A stretch of 64,000 nt of DNA from Rhodoluna sp. (GCF_024639375.1 NZ_JAHEIM010000013.1:1-64000), one strand, 5' to 3'; positions 1-9,152 are shown, counted from the first letter of the stretch. A program made the numbers and translations. The notes: generated from the letters alone by a model not told the origin.

Positions 1-101
1 GCATGTGGCCCAGCTTCGATTGCTGCGCGCATTCCTGCACCACCCGCACCCACGATTACAACGTCGTATTCGTAGTGATGAACCTTTGGCTTTGTGCTCA
101 A
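1..101 (-). CDS. sdhA: Succinate dehydrogenase flavoprotein subunit, N-terminal fragment
   Basis: This is the first 33 codons of a gene that runs off the left edge, missing from the ORF track because it starts at TTG. The translation begins (M)STKPKVHHYEYDVVIVGAGG and continues into a Rossmann FAD-binding glycine motif (GAGGAG) followed by an alpha helix, as at the N-terminus of SdhA. The start is set by an AAAAGGA ribosome site 11 bases upstream and by the lack of any in-frame ATG before the FAD motif. It follows sdhD by 30 bases, so the order sdhC-sdhD-sdhA fits the usual operon. The product would oxidise succinate to fumarate at the inner face of the membrane. Identity rests on the FAD motif plus context. 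Confidence 0.82.
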   Translation of the reverse strand, partial: MSTKPKVHHYEYDVVIVGAGGAGMRAAIEAGPH

Positions 102-131
102 TTTATTTATTTTCCTTTTGGGATTTTTGTT

Positions 132-572
132 TTATGAAGCAGGGCAGAACGAAGGCAATAGGTTTGCCGGTGAACCAGCAGGGCATGGATCAAAGGTGAA
201 AACCACCAATGTGCCTAGCACGATAAGGGCTGCGCAAATTGCCCAAAGAGCAATCACGAGAGCTTTGCGAAGGCCTTCGCGCGAGGTGTAGTCATTCACA
301 ATTGTGCGCATGCCGTTGGTTCCGTGAATCAAAGCAAGCCAGAGCATCAATAGATCCCAGACTTGCCAGAACGGGTCAGACCACTTGCCGCCAACAAATG
401 CAAAGTCAATTGCCTTGATGCCTTCACCCAAAAACAGGTTCGTGAAAAGGTGGCCGAAAATCAGAATTACTAGAACCACACCAGATGCACGCATGTACAT
501 CCAGCCGTACTTCTCAAAGTTGGCTTGCTTGCGATTGCGCGGGCTACGAGGTTGTTCGATTACAACTGACAT
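132..572 (-). CDS. sdhD: Succinate dehydrogenase membrane anchor subunit SdhD
   Basis: This 146-residue protein has three hydrophobic segments (about residues 28-50, 68-86 and 100-128) after a charged N-terminal tail. That is the size and topology of the SdhD anchor of actinobacterial complex II. Conserved polar features include GHLFTNLF in the first segment and LIHGTNGMRTIVNDY in the second; this histidine and arginine region lies near the heme/quinone pocket in the family. It starts 9 bases after the end of sdhC and is followed by sdhA. Its role is to bind the flavoprotein/iron-sulfur dimer to the membrane and pass electrons to menaquinone. Identity is firm from context and motif. Confidence 0.93.
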   Translation of the reverse strand: MSVVIEQPRSPRNRKQANFEKYGWMYMRASGVVLVILIFGHLFTNLFLGEGIKAIDFAFVGGKWSDPFWQVWDLLMLWLALIHGTNGMRTIVNDYTSREGLRKALVIALWAICAALIVLGTLVVFTFDPCPAGSPANLLPSFCPAS

Positions 573-581
573 GGTGTTCTC

Positions 582-959
582 CTACCAACCAAATACGTGA
601 GACAGGTGACGAGGAGCAAATCCGAGGAACAACACTGCTGAGATGATGACAACTACCCACCACATGACGTTCTGGTATTTGACGCCCTTGCGCCAGAAGT
701 CGATCAAGATCACACGCACACCGTTTAGGGCGTGGTACAAAATTGCGGCTACCAAACCAAGCTCGGCCAGGCCGATGATTGGAGTCTTGTAGGTGCCGAT
801 CACGGCGTTGTAGGCCTCAGGGCTCAGACGAACCAAAGCGGTGTCAAGCACGTGAACAAGCAGAAAAAAGAAAATGGCCACACCGGTAATACGGTGCAAA
901 ACCCATGACCACATACCGACTTTTCCGCGGTACAGGGTGCCTGCAGGCATAGATGGCAA
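582..959 (-). CDS. sdhC: Succinate dehydrogenase cytochrome b556 subunit SdhC
   Basis: A 125-residue, three-helix membrane protein carrying the SdhC signature PAGTLYRGKVGMWSW, HRITGV and the heme-ligand region LYHALNGVRVI. The track ORF starts 28 codons further upstream, but that extension is polar and unlike the family. I choose a TTG start because a strong GGAGGA site sits five bases before it and the resulting N-terminus (M)PSMPAGTLYRG resembles relatives. An ATG three codons later is the alternative. It is the first gene of the sdhC-sdhD-sdhA operon and is divergent from the guanylyltransferase gene, so the roughly 100 bases between them must hold two promoters. I could not assign those hexamers with confidence. 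Confidence 0.93.
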   Translation of the reverse strand: MPSMPAGTLYRGKVGMWSWVLHRITGVAIFFFLLVHVLDTALVRLSPEAYNAVIGTYKTPIIGLAELGLVAAILYHALNGVRVILIDFWRKGVKYQNVMWWVVVIISAVLFLGFAPRHLSHVFGW

Positions 960-1063
960 GAATATCCTCCTCGATACGGATTTTTCACAAACCTCTAAAA
1001 GTCTATGCCTGTTCTGCTTGTGCCCTCGCCCAAACCCAGGCATTGGGCTAGGGTTTTTTACAT

Positions 1064-2182
1064 ATGTCTAATAATCGAGCTCCAATCGACCGCTTTTTCA
1101 GCGTCATTCCTGCCGGTGGCATCGGCAGTCGACTTTGGCCACTGTCACGCGCCTCGGCCCCTAAGTTTTTGCACGACCTAACCGGTTCGGGGCAAACCTT
1201 GCTTCAAGACACCTGGGATCGCCTGGTGCCAATCGCCGGAAAAGATCGCATCTTGGTGGTCACCGGCAAGGTGCACAAGTCGGCGGTGCTAGAGCAGATC
1301 GAAGATCTTTCAACCGACAACCTAGTTCTCGAACTTTCTCCAAAAGACTCAACCGCTGCAATCGCCTTGGCCGCAGCCATTCTGATGAAGCGCGAACCAG
1401 ACGTAATCATTGGCTCTTTTGCAGCCGATCACGTGATCACCGAGGATGTTGCATTTCAGGCGGCCGTGCACGAGGCAGTGGCTGTAGCGGCCACTGGCAA
1501 GATCGTGACTATTGGAATTGCACCGACTGAGCCATCCGTAGGTTTTGGCTATATAAAGGTAGGGGAGTCGCTGGATGTGGCGCGCGCCCCGAGTGCCAAG
1601 CACGTAGTGAACTTCGTTGAGAAGCCAAACATGGCGAATGCCCGTCTTTACGTGCAATCTGGCGAATACCTTTGGAATGCCGGCATGTTTATTGCCCCAG
1701 CGTCGTTGCTATTGCAGCAGGTTGAAAAGTCCGAACCGGCTCTTTATGAGTCATTGATGAAAATTGCCGATGCTTGGGATACCGACGACCGCAAGGTTGT
1801 GCTGGAAAAGACCTGGCCGAGCCTAAAGAAGATCGCCATCGACTATTCGGTTGCCGAACCTGCCGCCGAGGCTGGTCTGGTGGCCGTTGTTCCGGCCACA
1901 TTTAGCTGGCACGACGTGGGTGACTTTGCAGCGATTGCCGAATTGCAGTCGCAGGGCCGTCGCGACAACCTAGCGGTGCTGGGTAATGCGCGAGTTTTGG
2001 CCGATTCATCGAGTGGCATTTTGGTGAGCGACACCGATCGCTTGATTGCACTGATTGGTGTCGAAGACATCATTGTGGTTGACACCCCGGATGCGCTTTT
2101 GGTGACTACCAAAGAACACGCGCAGCGAGTAAAGAGCTTGGTGGATGTTCTTAAAGCCACGGGTCACTCAGACATTCTCTAA
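1064..2182 (+). CDS. manC: Mannose-1-phosphate guanylyltransferase
   Basis: This 372-residue enzyme makes GDP-mannose from mannose-1-phosphate and GTP. The nucleotide-binding signature IPAGGIGSRLWPLSR is at residues 16-30, followed by APKFLHDL. FAADHVI, GFGYIKVGE, FVEKPN and YLWNAGMFI are also standard for the ManC/NTP-transferase fold. The C-terminal ManC isomerase domain is absent, as in single-domain actinobacterial enzymes; isomerisation is supplied by manA elsewhere in the window and phosphomannomutase by manB. No strong Shine-Dalgarno site precedes the ATG, and a TAGGGT hexamer lies nine bases upstream, so the mRNA leader may be very short. GDP-mannose probably feeds lipoglycan and cell-surface glycan synthesis. 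Confidence 0.94.
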   Translation: MSNNRAPIDRFFSVIPAGGIGSRLWPLSRASAPKFLHDLTGSGQTLLQDTWDRLVPIAGKDRILVVTGKVHKSAVLEQIEDLSTDNLVLELSPKDSTAAIALAAAILMKREPDVIIGSFAADHVITEDVAFQAAVHEAVAVAATGKIVTIGIAPTEPSVGFGYIKVGESLDVARAPSAKHVVNFVEKPNMANARLYVQSGEYLWNAGMFIAPASLLLQQVEKSEPALYESLMKIADAWDTDDRKVVLEKTWPSLKKIAIDYSVAEPAAEAGLVAVVPATFSWHDVGDFAAIAELQSQGRRDNLAVLGNARVLADSSSGILVSDTDRLIALIGVEDIIVVDTPDALLVTTKEHAQRVKSLVDVLKATGHSDIL

Positions 2183-2202
2183 GTTCAACCTTCATGCTCA
2201 AC

Positions 2203-2231
2203 TTGAGCGATATGTAACGGCTCGGTTAAAT
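2203..2231 (+). promoter_or_regulatory. Candidate sigma-70-type promoter of the nucleoside transport operon
   Basis: TTGAGC and TTAAAT are separated by 17 bases, about 105 bases before the GTG start of the BMP lipoprotein gene, in the only sizeable gap ahead of this long operon. The match is by eye. An alternative -10-like TAGGCT lies closer to the gene. Confidence 0.4.
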
Positions 2232-2336
2232 ATTCGTTCTAACCGCATACTTTCGCTTTCCAATTTTTTATCCGGTCTAGGCTGACTTCTGTAGCGACTG
2301 ATGAAAGCCATTGGTCGTTTTTCAGGAGGAAATTAA

Positions 2337-3440
2337 GTGAAGATTTCACACCCAGTTTTCAAGGGCCTAGCAGTTGCAGCAATTGCAGCACTAACCCTTG
2401 CAGGTTGTGCCTCAGCTCCGGCCGAGCCAACCGTTACTCCAATTGACTACAAGGCGTGCATGGTTTCAGACGCCGGTGGTTTCAATGACGCATCTTTCAA
2501 CCAGGAAGCATACGCAGGTCTAAAGCAAGCTGAAACTGAGCTTGGCGTGAAGATTGCATCAGTTGAGTCTCCAGAGAAGGCAACTCAGACTGACTATGTT
2601 TCTGGTCTTGACTCAATGGTTGGCGAGGGCTGTAACCTCATCATCACCGTTGGTTTTGCACTTGCAACCGCAACTCGCGATGCAGCAAAGACTCACCCAG
2701 ACGTGAACTTCGCAATCATCGACTCAGCACTCTCAAACGATGACTACTCACCGTTGTCATTGCCAAACGTAAAGCCAATTCAGTACGACACCGCTGAAGC
2801 TGCTTACCTAGCTGGTTACCTTGCTGCTGCAAAGAGCAAGACCGGCAAGGTTGCAACCTACGGTGGAATGTTGTTCCCATCTGTAACCATCTTCATGGAT
2901 GGCTTCAAGCAGGGTGTTGACGCTTACAACGCTGCAAAGGGAACCAAGATTAAGGTTCTTGGAGCCGACGGCACCGACAGCTCGAAGTGGGCTGCAACCG
3001 GTGACTTCAACGACCAGGCAAAGGGCAAGACTCTTACCGAAGGTTTCTTCTCACAGGGTGCAGACATCGTTCTTCCTGTAGCAGGCCCAGTTGGTATTGG
3101 TTCAGGTCAGGCAACTCTTGACAAGCCAGGCACTCTAGTAATCGGTGTTGACTCTGACTGGTTCGGTCTTGCAACTCACGCTGCTTACAAGGCAAACATC
3201 TTGACGTCAATCGAGAAGAAGATGGCTAAGGCTGTTCTTGAAGTTATCAAGACCGGTGTTGACGGCGCATTCGCTGGTGGCGACGCTAACCAGTACGTTG
3301 GCAATCTAGCCAACGGTGGCGTGCAGATCTCAGCACAGCACGACGTTGCTTACCCAGATGGCATCCAAGCAGAGCTAGACGCTCTAAAGGCTGACATCAT
3401 CTCGGGCAAGGTTGTTGTTAACTCGATCTACAAGAAGTAA
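2337..3440 (+). CDS. BMP/PnrA-type nucleoside-binding lipoprotein of an ABC transporter
   Basis: The 367-residue product begins with a lipoprotein signal ending in LAGC (lipidated Cys at residue 24), so it is anchored outside the membrane. The body has the features of the Bmp/PnrA family: DAGGFNDASFNQ near the start, then GFALATAT, YLAGYLAA, ADGTDSS and VIGVDSDWF. These proteins capture purine or pyrimidine nucleosides for the ATPase and two permeases encoded next. The start is GTG, set by AGGAGG eight bases upstream. The gene is separated from the ATPase by a strong hairpin terminator, which should make binding protein more abundant than membrane parts. Nucleosides as substrates are inferred from the following cdd-deoA-add genes. 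Confidence 0.93.
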   Translation: MKISHPVFKGLAVAAIAALTLAGCASAPAEPTVTPIDYKACMVSDAGGFNDASFNQEAYAGLKQAETELGVKIASVESPEKATQTDYVSGLDSMVGEGCNLIITVGFALATATRDAAKTHPDVNFAIIDSALSNDDYSPLSLPNVKPIQYDTAEAAYLAGYLAAAKSKTGKVATYGGMLFPSVTIFMDGFKQGVDAYNAAKGTKIKVLGADGTDSSKWAATGDFNDQAKGKTLTEGFFSQGADIVLPVAGPVGIGSGQATLDKPGTLVIGVDSDWFGLATHAAYKANILTSIEKKMAKAVLEVIKTGVDGAFAGGDANQYVGNLANGGVQISAQHDVAYPDGIQAELDALKADIISGKVVVNSIYKK

Positions 3441-3450
3441 TTGCTATAAA

Positions 3451-3498
3451 AAAATAAAACCGGGGAGCGCGCTTAGGCGTACTCCCCGGTTTTATTTT
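3451..3498 (+). terminator. Intercistronic rho-independent terminator after the BMP gene
   Basis: AAAATAAAACCGGGGAG and its exact reverse complement form a 17-bp perfect stem around a 14-base loop, with U-rich DNA in the right arm. The stem is flanked by A and T tracts and could work in both directions. Genes on both sides point the same way, so it probably acts as a partial terminator or 3' stabiliser of the lipoprotein mRNA. Confidence 0.9.
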
Positions 3499-3563
3499 CT
3501 TCGGTCTGGTTAGACTGAAATCAAGTTGCTCGCAAGAGCATGAGAACTGAACGAGGCAAAGCA

Positions 3564-5063
3564 ATGAAGCTGGAACTGCGTGGTATCACCAAGCGCTTCG
3601 GCACCATGACCGCCAATGACCATGTGAACCTAATTGCCGAACCAGGGCAGATTCACTGTTTGGTTGGCGAAAATGGCGCAGGCAAGTCAACGTTGATGAA
3701 CGTTATTTTTGGTTTGTATCAAGCCGATGGCGGCGAGATTTTGATTGACGACAAGCTCGTCAAATTTTCTGGACCCGGCGATGCAATGGCCGCCGGAATT
3801 GGCATGGTGCACCAGCACTTTATGTTGATTCCAGTTTTCACAGTTGCTGAAAACGTAATTCTTGGCCACGAACCAACTAAGTTCGGCACCGTTCTGGATA
3901 TTAAAAAAGCACGCGAGCGAGTTCTAGATATTTCAAAACGATTTGGATTTGAAGTTGACCCAGACGCCTTGGTTGGTGACTTGCCAGTAGGCGTGCAGCA
4001 GCGCGTTGAAATTATCAAGGCTCTGATGAGCGATGCGCAAATTTTGATTTTTGATGAACCAACTGCGGTTCTCACTCCTCAAGAAACCGATGAGCTAATG
4101 GTCATCATGAAGCAGCTTCGCGATGAAGGCAAGTCAATTGTTTTCATCACGCACAAGCTGCGTGAGGTTAAAGAAGTAGCCGACAAAATCACTGTGATTC
4201 GTTTGGGCAAAGTTGTTGGTGAAGCAAAGCCAACCGCCTCGGCTAATGAACTTGCTTCGATGATGGTAGGCCGTGAGGTTGACCTTGACGTTAATAAAGC
4301 CGCCGCAAAACCTGGCAAGCCTTTGTTTAAAGTGGCCGGGCTTTCTGCCTGGGATCACGCAGGCAGCAAGGTGCTCGACGACATCAACTTTGAAATTCAC
4401 GAAGGCGAAATTCTGGTTATTGCTGGAGTCCAAGGCAATGGTCAGACCGAACTAACCGAAGCAATCATTGGCATGCACGGCAAAACCATTGGTTCTATTG
4501 AGCTTGATGGCCGTGAACTTATTGGCAAAAACGTAAAGCAGGTTCTCGACCTAGGTGTTGGATTTGTGCCTGAAGACCGCACCGAAGATGGGCTGGTTGC
4601 CGATTTTACGATTGCCGAGAACCTAATGCTCGACCGCAGCGATCGCAAACCTTTTGTAAAGGGCCTAAATCTGCAGCTTGATTTCTTGAAGAAATTCGCA
4701 GCCGAAAAAATCGCCGAATATGACGTGCGCGCACAGGGCATTGAATCTAAAGCTTCCCAACTGTCTGGTGGAAACCAGCAGAAGGTAGTTTTGGCGCGAG
4801 AGCTTTCACGAGAACTTCGTTTGCTCGTTGCGTCGCAGCCAACTCGAGGTCTTGATGTTGGATCCATTGAATTCGTTCACGAAAAGATTGTCGCCACTCG
4901 CGACAGCGGAATTCCGGTTTTGATTGTTGCTACTGAACTTGATGAAGCAGCTCAACTAGGCGACCGCATTGCGGTTATGTACCGCGGCAAAATCGTTGGC
5001 ATTGTGCCTTCGGATACTCCGCGAGCGACCCTGGGGCAAATGATGGCGGGAATTAGCGCATGA
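3564..5063 (+). CDS. Nucleoside ABC transporter, double ATP-binding subunit
   Basis: A 499-residue protein with two fused ABC ATPase domains, as in the YufO/NupB/RbsA-like family. Domain 1 has Walker A GENGAGKST (Lys41), an atypical signature VGVQQRVEI and Walker B LIFDEPTAVL. Domain 2 has the degenerate P-loop GVQGNGQTE, a proper LSGGNQQKV signature and LVASQPTRGLD. One intact and one altered site is normal in this family. The track starts eight codons earlier; I prefer the inner ATG because GAGG lies seven bases before it and MKLELRGITKRFG matches family N-termini. It overlaps the first permease gene by four bases (ATGA), indicating coupled translation. It powers nucleoside import. Confidence 0.94.
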   Translation: MKLELRGITKRFGTMTANDHVNLIAEPGQIHCLVGENGAGKSTLMNVIFGLYQADGGEILIDDKLVKFSGPGDAMAAGIGMVHQHFMLIPVFTVAENVILGHEPTKFGTVLDIKKARERVLDISKRFGFEVDPDALVGDLPVGVQQRVEIIKALMSDAQILIFDEPTAVLTPQETDELMVIMKQLRDEGKSIVFITHKLREVKEVADKITVIRLGKVVGEAKPTASANELASMMVGREVDLDVNKAAAKPGKPLFKVAGLSAWDHAGSKVLDDINFEIHEGEILVIAGVQGNGQTELTEAIIGMHGKTIGSIELDGRELIGKNVKQVLDLGVGFVPEDRTEDGLVADFTIAENLMLDRSDRKPFVKGLNLQLDFLKKFAAEKIAEYDVRAQGIESKASQLSGGNQQKVVLARELSRELRLLVASQPTRGLDVGSIEFVHEKIVATRDSGIPVLIVATELDEAAQLGDRIAVMYRGKIVGIVPSDTPRATLGQMMAGISA

Positions 5064-6214
5064 AAAAGGCATTCCGAGAAATCGTGAATGGCAACATCTG
5101 GTTGTCATTTCTAGCAGTCGTTGCCTCGTTTATAGTGGGCGGAATCCTCATCGCGTTTTCGAGCGAGACCGTGCAAACCACAGCCACCTATCTAACAGCT
5201 CGACCAACTGACTTCATTAGTGCTGTTTGGAATGCAGTGTTTGGCGCCTATGACGCAATGTTCCGCGGAGCTGTTTTCAATTACAAGGCCGACAACCTAA
5301 CCTTCATGATTCGCCCAATCACTGAGACACTTGCCTACGCAACTCCGATTGTGATGTCGGGTCTCGGTTTGGCGGTGGCGTTTAAATCTGGGTTGTTCAA
5401 CATTGGCGCAGCGGGTCAAATTGTGTTTGGTGCCATGTTTGCCGGTTGGGTAGCAATTTTTGTTGACCTGCCTGGCTACATTCACTTTCCAATCGCATTG
5501 CTTGCCGGCATCTTGGGCGGTGCCCTTTGGGGAGCATTAGCCGGTTTTCTAAAAGCAGCCACCGGCGCAAACGAAGTGATTGTCACGATCATGTTCAACT
5601 ACATTGCGATTTTGTTGCTCGGTTATCTTTTAAAGACTCCGGTGCTTAAGGCTCCAGGGTCGGTTAACCCAATTTCTCCACCGGTTCACGACAGCGCAAA
5701 ATATGCTCTTTTGATGGGCGACCAATTTAGAGTGCACGCTGGTTTGATCGCCATGTTGATTGCAGTGGTGTTCGTTTGGTGGTTGCTAAACCGTTCTTCA
5801 ATTGGTTTTCAATTTCGAGCACTTGGTCACAACCCAAATGCCGCAAAGGTAGCCGGCATCAACATTGGTGCCACCACTGTTTTGGTAATGGCAGTATCCG
5901 GAGCGCTTTCTGGCCTAGCTGGCACATCGCAGATTATGGGTACTGAAAAGTTCTTGACGCTGGGTGTTGCCGCAAGCTTTGGTTTTGACGCTATTACAGT
6001 TGCGCTGCTTGGCCGCTCAAACCCTTGGGGCGTGCTGATGGCAGGCATTTTGTTTGGTGGCCTTCGCGCCGGAGCGGTGACGATGCAAGCCAACCAGGGT
6101 GTTCCAATTGACATTGTCTTGGTGGTGCAATCGATGATCGTTTTGTTCATCGCGGCCCCACCTCTGGTTCGGTCGATGTTCAGAATTAAGCCACAGAAGG
6201 AGGACGCAAAGTGA
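5060..6214 (+). CDS. Nucleoside ABC transporter permease, first subunit
   Basis: A 384-residue inner-membrane protein with about eight to nine hydrophobic segments and the BPD_transp_2/YufP hallmarks SGLGLAVAFKSGLFNIGAAG, ANEVIVTIMFNYIA and RALGHNPNAAKVAGI. The last is the cytoplasmic loop that docks with the ATPase. It begins inside the last codon of the ATPase gene and ends inside the first codons of the second permease, so the three are translationally coupled. It forms a heterodimer with the next gene product. Confidence 0.93.
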   Translation: MKKAFREIVNGNIWLSFLAVVASFIVGGILIAFSSETVQTTATYLTARPTDFISAVWNAVFGAYDAMFRGAVFNYKADNLTFMIRPITETLAYATPIVMSGLGLAVAFKSGLFNIGAAGQIVFGAMFAGWVAIFVDLPGYIHFPIALLAGILGGALWGALAGFLKAATGANEVIVTIMFNYIAILLLGYLLKTPVLKAPGSVNPISPPVHDSAKYALLMGDQFRVHAGLIAMLIAVVFVWWLLNRSSIGFQFRALGHNPNAAKVAGINIGATTVLVMAVSGALSGLAGTSQIMGTEKFLTLGVAASFGFDAITVALLGRSNPWGVLMAGILFGGLRAGAVTMQANQGVPIDIVLVVQSMIVLFIAAPPLVRSMFRIKPQKEDAK

Positions 6215-7440
6215 AGCAAAGCAAACGCACACCAATTTCACTTCTAGTGCTCACCCTGTTGGGGCTTTGGATGCTGGTTTCAGCCCCAGCCATTGACACC
6301 ACAATCAAGATTTCAACCGACAGCGATATTTTCAAGATTGCCGAATTCGGTTTGAATGCTCAGTTGGTTAGCGCGATTGCTTTCGCGTTCCAACTATTGG
6401 CAACGGGTTACTCAAGTTTCTTTGTGCTGGTTCGCAAGCACAAAACCCCACGCTTCGTGGTCTTGGTTTTTGGCCTCGCGCTAGTCGTTGAAATTATGAT
6501 TTTGCTTTTTGCGGGCAAGACCATGACCATCACCTCGCTGTTGCAGGGCTCGCTTGCTTTGGCAGTGCCGCTGATTTTTGGTTCCCTTGCCGGTGTTCTA
6601 AGTGAGCGCGTGGGTGTGGTCAACATCGCCATCGAAGGTCAATTGCTTGCCGGTGCCTTCATCTCGGCGCTTGTGGCATCACTTTCGGCCAACATGTACC
6701 TCGGTCTAATCGGAGCCATCATTGCCGGTGCCTTGGTTTCATGGGTGCTTGCGGTGTTCAGCATTAAGTACATCGTTGACCAAATCATTGTTGGTGTTGT
6801 GTTGAACGTGCTTGTGGTTGGCGTTACCAACTTCCTGTTCAGCACTCTGATGGTTAGCAACCTCACAGTGTTTAACCAGCCGCCAAGATTTGAAAAGATC
6901 CTGATTCCATTGCTTGGTCAAATTCCGGTAATTGGTCCAGTGCTGTTCAACCAAACTTTGATCGTCTACTTGATGTATCTATCGGTAGCTGGAATTTGGT
7001 TTGCCTTGTTCAAGACCCGTTGGGGTCTGCGGTTGCGCGCGGTTGGAGAGTATCCAAAGGCAGCAGACACCGTGGGCATCAAGGTTTTCCGCACTCGATA
7101 CATCAGCGTGATCATCGGTGGCGCGTTCGCTGGTTTGGGCGGTGCGTTCTTCACCCTGGGCCAAGTTGGCTCATTCGGCAAGGAGATGACTAACGGTGCG
7201 GGCTACATCGCGCTCGCAGCCTTGATCTTCGGTCGATGGAACCCTATTTATGCAGCATTTGCTGGTTTGCTCTTTGGCTTTGCGCAGAACTTGCAATATG
7301 GCCTGGCCATCATCGGTTCACCTGTGCCAAGCGAATTCTTGTTGATGCTGCCTTACGCGCTAACCGTGATTGCGGTGGCTGGTTTGGTTGGCAAGGTAAC
7401 CGGCCCAGCTGCATCTGGCAAAGCATACATAAAGAGTTAG
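6211..7440 (+). CDS. Nucleoside ABC transporter permease, second subunit
   Basis: A 409-residue membrane protein of the YufQ/NupQ type. After an N-terminal extension with three extra hydrophobic stretches comes the conserved core LSERVGVVNIAIEGQLLAGA, then VDQIIVGVVLNVL and the docking loop RAVGEYPKAADTVGI. It starts at GTG overlapping the previous stop (GTGA), with a strong AAGGAGG eight bases upstream. Together with the first permease it forms the nucleoside channel. Its gene is followed seven bases later by cytidine deaminase, tying uptake to breakdown. Confidence 0.93.
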   Translation: MKQSKRTPISLLVLTLLGLWMLVSAPAIDTTIKISTDSDIFKIAEFGLNAQLVSAIAFAFQLLATGYSSFFVLVRKHKTPRFVVLVFGLALVVEIMILLFAGKTMTITSLLQGSLALAVPLIFGSLAGVLSERVGVVNIAIEGQLLAGAFISALVASLSANMYLGLIGAIIAGALVSWVLAVFSIKYIVDQIIVGVVLNVLVVGVTNFLFSTLMVSNLTVFNQPPRFEKILIPLLGQIPVIGPVLFNQTLIVYLMYLSVAGIWFALFKTRWGLRLRAVGEYPKAADTVGIKVFRTRYISVIIGGAFAGLGGAFFTLGQVGSFGKEMTNGAGYIALAALIFGRWNPIYAAFAGLLFGFAQNLQYGLAIIGSPVPSEFLLMLPYALTVIAVAGLVGKVTGPAASGKAYIKS

Positions 7441-7446
7441 GCAAAC

Positions 7447-7845
7447 ATGTCTGAAATAAACTGGGATGCCCTGCGAGCCAAAGCAAACGCGGCGATGAAG
7501 AAGGCCTACGTGCCCTATTCAAAATTTCCCGTGGGTGCCGCTGCAATCACCGAAGATGGTCGAGTTGTCTCGGGTTGCAACATTGAAAACGCTTCTTACG
7601 GCTTAACCCTGTGTGCAGAGTGTTCGCTAGTGAGTGACTTATTTGCCACCGGTGGCGGGCGCTTGATTGCTTTCACCTGCGTAGATGCCCACGGCAATGT
7701 GCTGATGCCTTGCGGTCGCTGCCGTCAGCTTTTATTTGAACACTCTGCCGAAGTAATGTTGCTCGAAACCGTTTCTGGAATCAAAACCATAAATCAGGTA
7801 ATTCCTGATGCTTTTGGTCCGCGTGATCTTGAAGAAAGAAAGTAA
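7447..7845 (+). CDS. cdd: Cytidine deaminase
   Basis: This 132-residue enzyme deaminates cytidine and deoxycytidine to uridine and deoxyuridine. The substrate motif CNIENASYG is at residues 44-52, the zinc and catalytic motif CAE at 56-58 (Cys56, Glu58), and PCGRCRQ supplies zinc ligands Cys89 and Cys92, matching the short homotetrameric class. The gene lies seven bases after the permease and its stop overlaps the deoA start (TAATG). In this operon it probably prepares imported cytidine for phosphorolysis by the next product. Confidence 0.97.
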   Translation: MSEINWDALRAKANAAMKKAYVPYSKFPVGAAAITEDGRVVSGCNIENASYGLTLCAECSLVSDLFATGGGRLIAFTCVDAHGNVLMPCGRCRQLLFEHSAEVMLLETVSGIKTINQVIPDAFGPRDLEERK

Positions 7846-9131
7846 TGGCATCGTTCTCTGCACCAGAACTTATCGTCATCAAACGTGACAAGGGTGAACT
7901 CAGCACCGAACAAATCAATTGGTTGGTAGCAAACTACACCAGAGGTGCAGTTGCCGATGAACAAATGTCGGCACTGGCCATGGCCATTTTGCTAAATGGC
8001 ATGAACCGTCGCGAAATTCGTGACCTAACCATGGCAATGATTGCTTCGGGCGAAAAGCTCAACTACGACGACCTTGGTGTTGCAACTGCCGACAAGCACT
8101 CAACCGGTGGTGTCGGTGACAAAATCACTTTGCCACTTGCTCCTTTGGTTGCTGTGTTTGGTGTTGCAGTGCCACAGCTTTCAGGTCGCGGGCTAGGTCA
8201 CACCGGTGGCACGCTCGACAAGCTTGAATCAATCCCCGGATGGCGTGCCTCGCTATCCAATGAAGAATTTCACAAACAGCTAGCCGAAGTTGGTGCGGTA
8301 ATTTGCGCAGCTGGTTCAGGTTTGGCCCCGGCTGATCGCAAACTTTATTCACTGCGGGATGTCACCGGAACCGTCGAGGCTATTCCTCTGATTGCTAGCT
8401 CAATCATGTCTAAGAAGATTGCCGAAGGCACAAAGTCTTTGGTGCTCGACGTAAAGGTGGGTTCAGGTGCCTTTATGAAAGACATTGAGCGTGCCCGCGA
8501 GCTAGCCACCGTAATGGTGCAGCTTGGCCAGGATGCCGGAGTAAACACCACGGCTTTGCTCACCGATATGTCGACACCACTTGGTCTGCAAATCGGAAAC
8601 GCCCTCGAGGTAAAAGAGTCGGTTGAGGTTCTTGCTGGTGGCGGCCCTGCCGATGTTGTGCAACTAACTGTTGAGCTAGCCACCGAGATGCTTCGCCTTT
8701 CGGGTAAGACCGATGTTGATGTGGCGGCTGCCCTTAACGATGGCCGAGCTATGGATAAATGGCGCCAAATGATTTCGGCACAGAGTGGCAACCCAGATGC
8801 GCCGTTGCCAGTGGCCAAGGAGCAACACGTGATATTGGCCCCGGCAGATGGAATGCTGAGCCACCTTGATGCCCTGCAGGTGGGCACCGCGTCTTGGCGT
8901 TTGGGCGCTGGGCGCGCACGCAAAGAGGATCCGGTTCAAGCTGGCGCTGGCATCACGCTGCATGCACAGGTTGGCCAGCGTGTCACCGGCGGGCAACCAC
9001 TCATGACTTTGCACACCGATGAGCCGGCGAGATTCGAGGGCGCGCTAGCAGCTCTTGAAGGTTCATTTAAGATTGAGGTTTCAGGCAAGCCATCCGAGCG
9101 CCAAATTGTGCTCGAGCGAATCAACGGCTAA
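7845..9131 (+). CDS. deoA: Thymidine/pyrimidine-nucleoside phosphorylase
   Basis: The 428-residue product splits thymidine, deoxyuridine and possibly uridine with phosphate, releasing the base and (deoxy)ribose-1-phosphate. The family signature SGRGLGHTGGTLDKLESIPG is intact, along with the phosphate-binding ADKHSTGGVGDK, VTGTVEAIPLI and DVKVGSGAFM. The three usual parts are present: glycosyltransferase family 3 helical domain, alpha/beta core and C-terminal PYNP domain. Translation is coupled to cdd through TAATG. I cannot tell from sequence alone whether uridine is also accepted. Confidence 0.96.
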   Translation: MASFSAPELIVIKRDKGELSTEQINWLVANYTRGAVADEQMSALAMAILLNGMNRREIRDLTMAMIASGEKLNYDDLGVATADKHSTGGVGDKITLPLAPLVAVFGVAVPQLSGRGLGHTGGTLDKLESIPGWRASLSNEEFHKQLAEVGAVICAAGSGLAPADRKLYSLRDVTGTVEAIPLIASSIMSKKIAEGTKSLVLDVKVGSGAFMKDIERARELATVMVQLGQDAGVNTTALLTDMSTPLGLQIGNALEVKESVEVLAGGGPADVVQLTVELATEMLRLSGKTDVDVAAALNDGRAMDKWRQMISAQSGNPDAPLPVAKEQHVILAPADGMLSHLDALQVGTASWRLGAGRARKEDPVQAGAGITLHAQVGQRVTGGQPLMTLHTDEPARFEGALAALEGSFKIEVSGKPSERQIVLERING

Positions 9132-9152
9132 ACCACCAAGAGAGGCACCACC

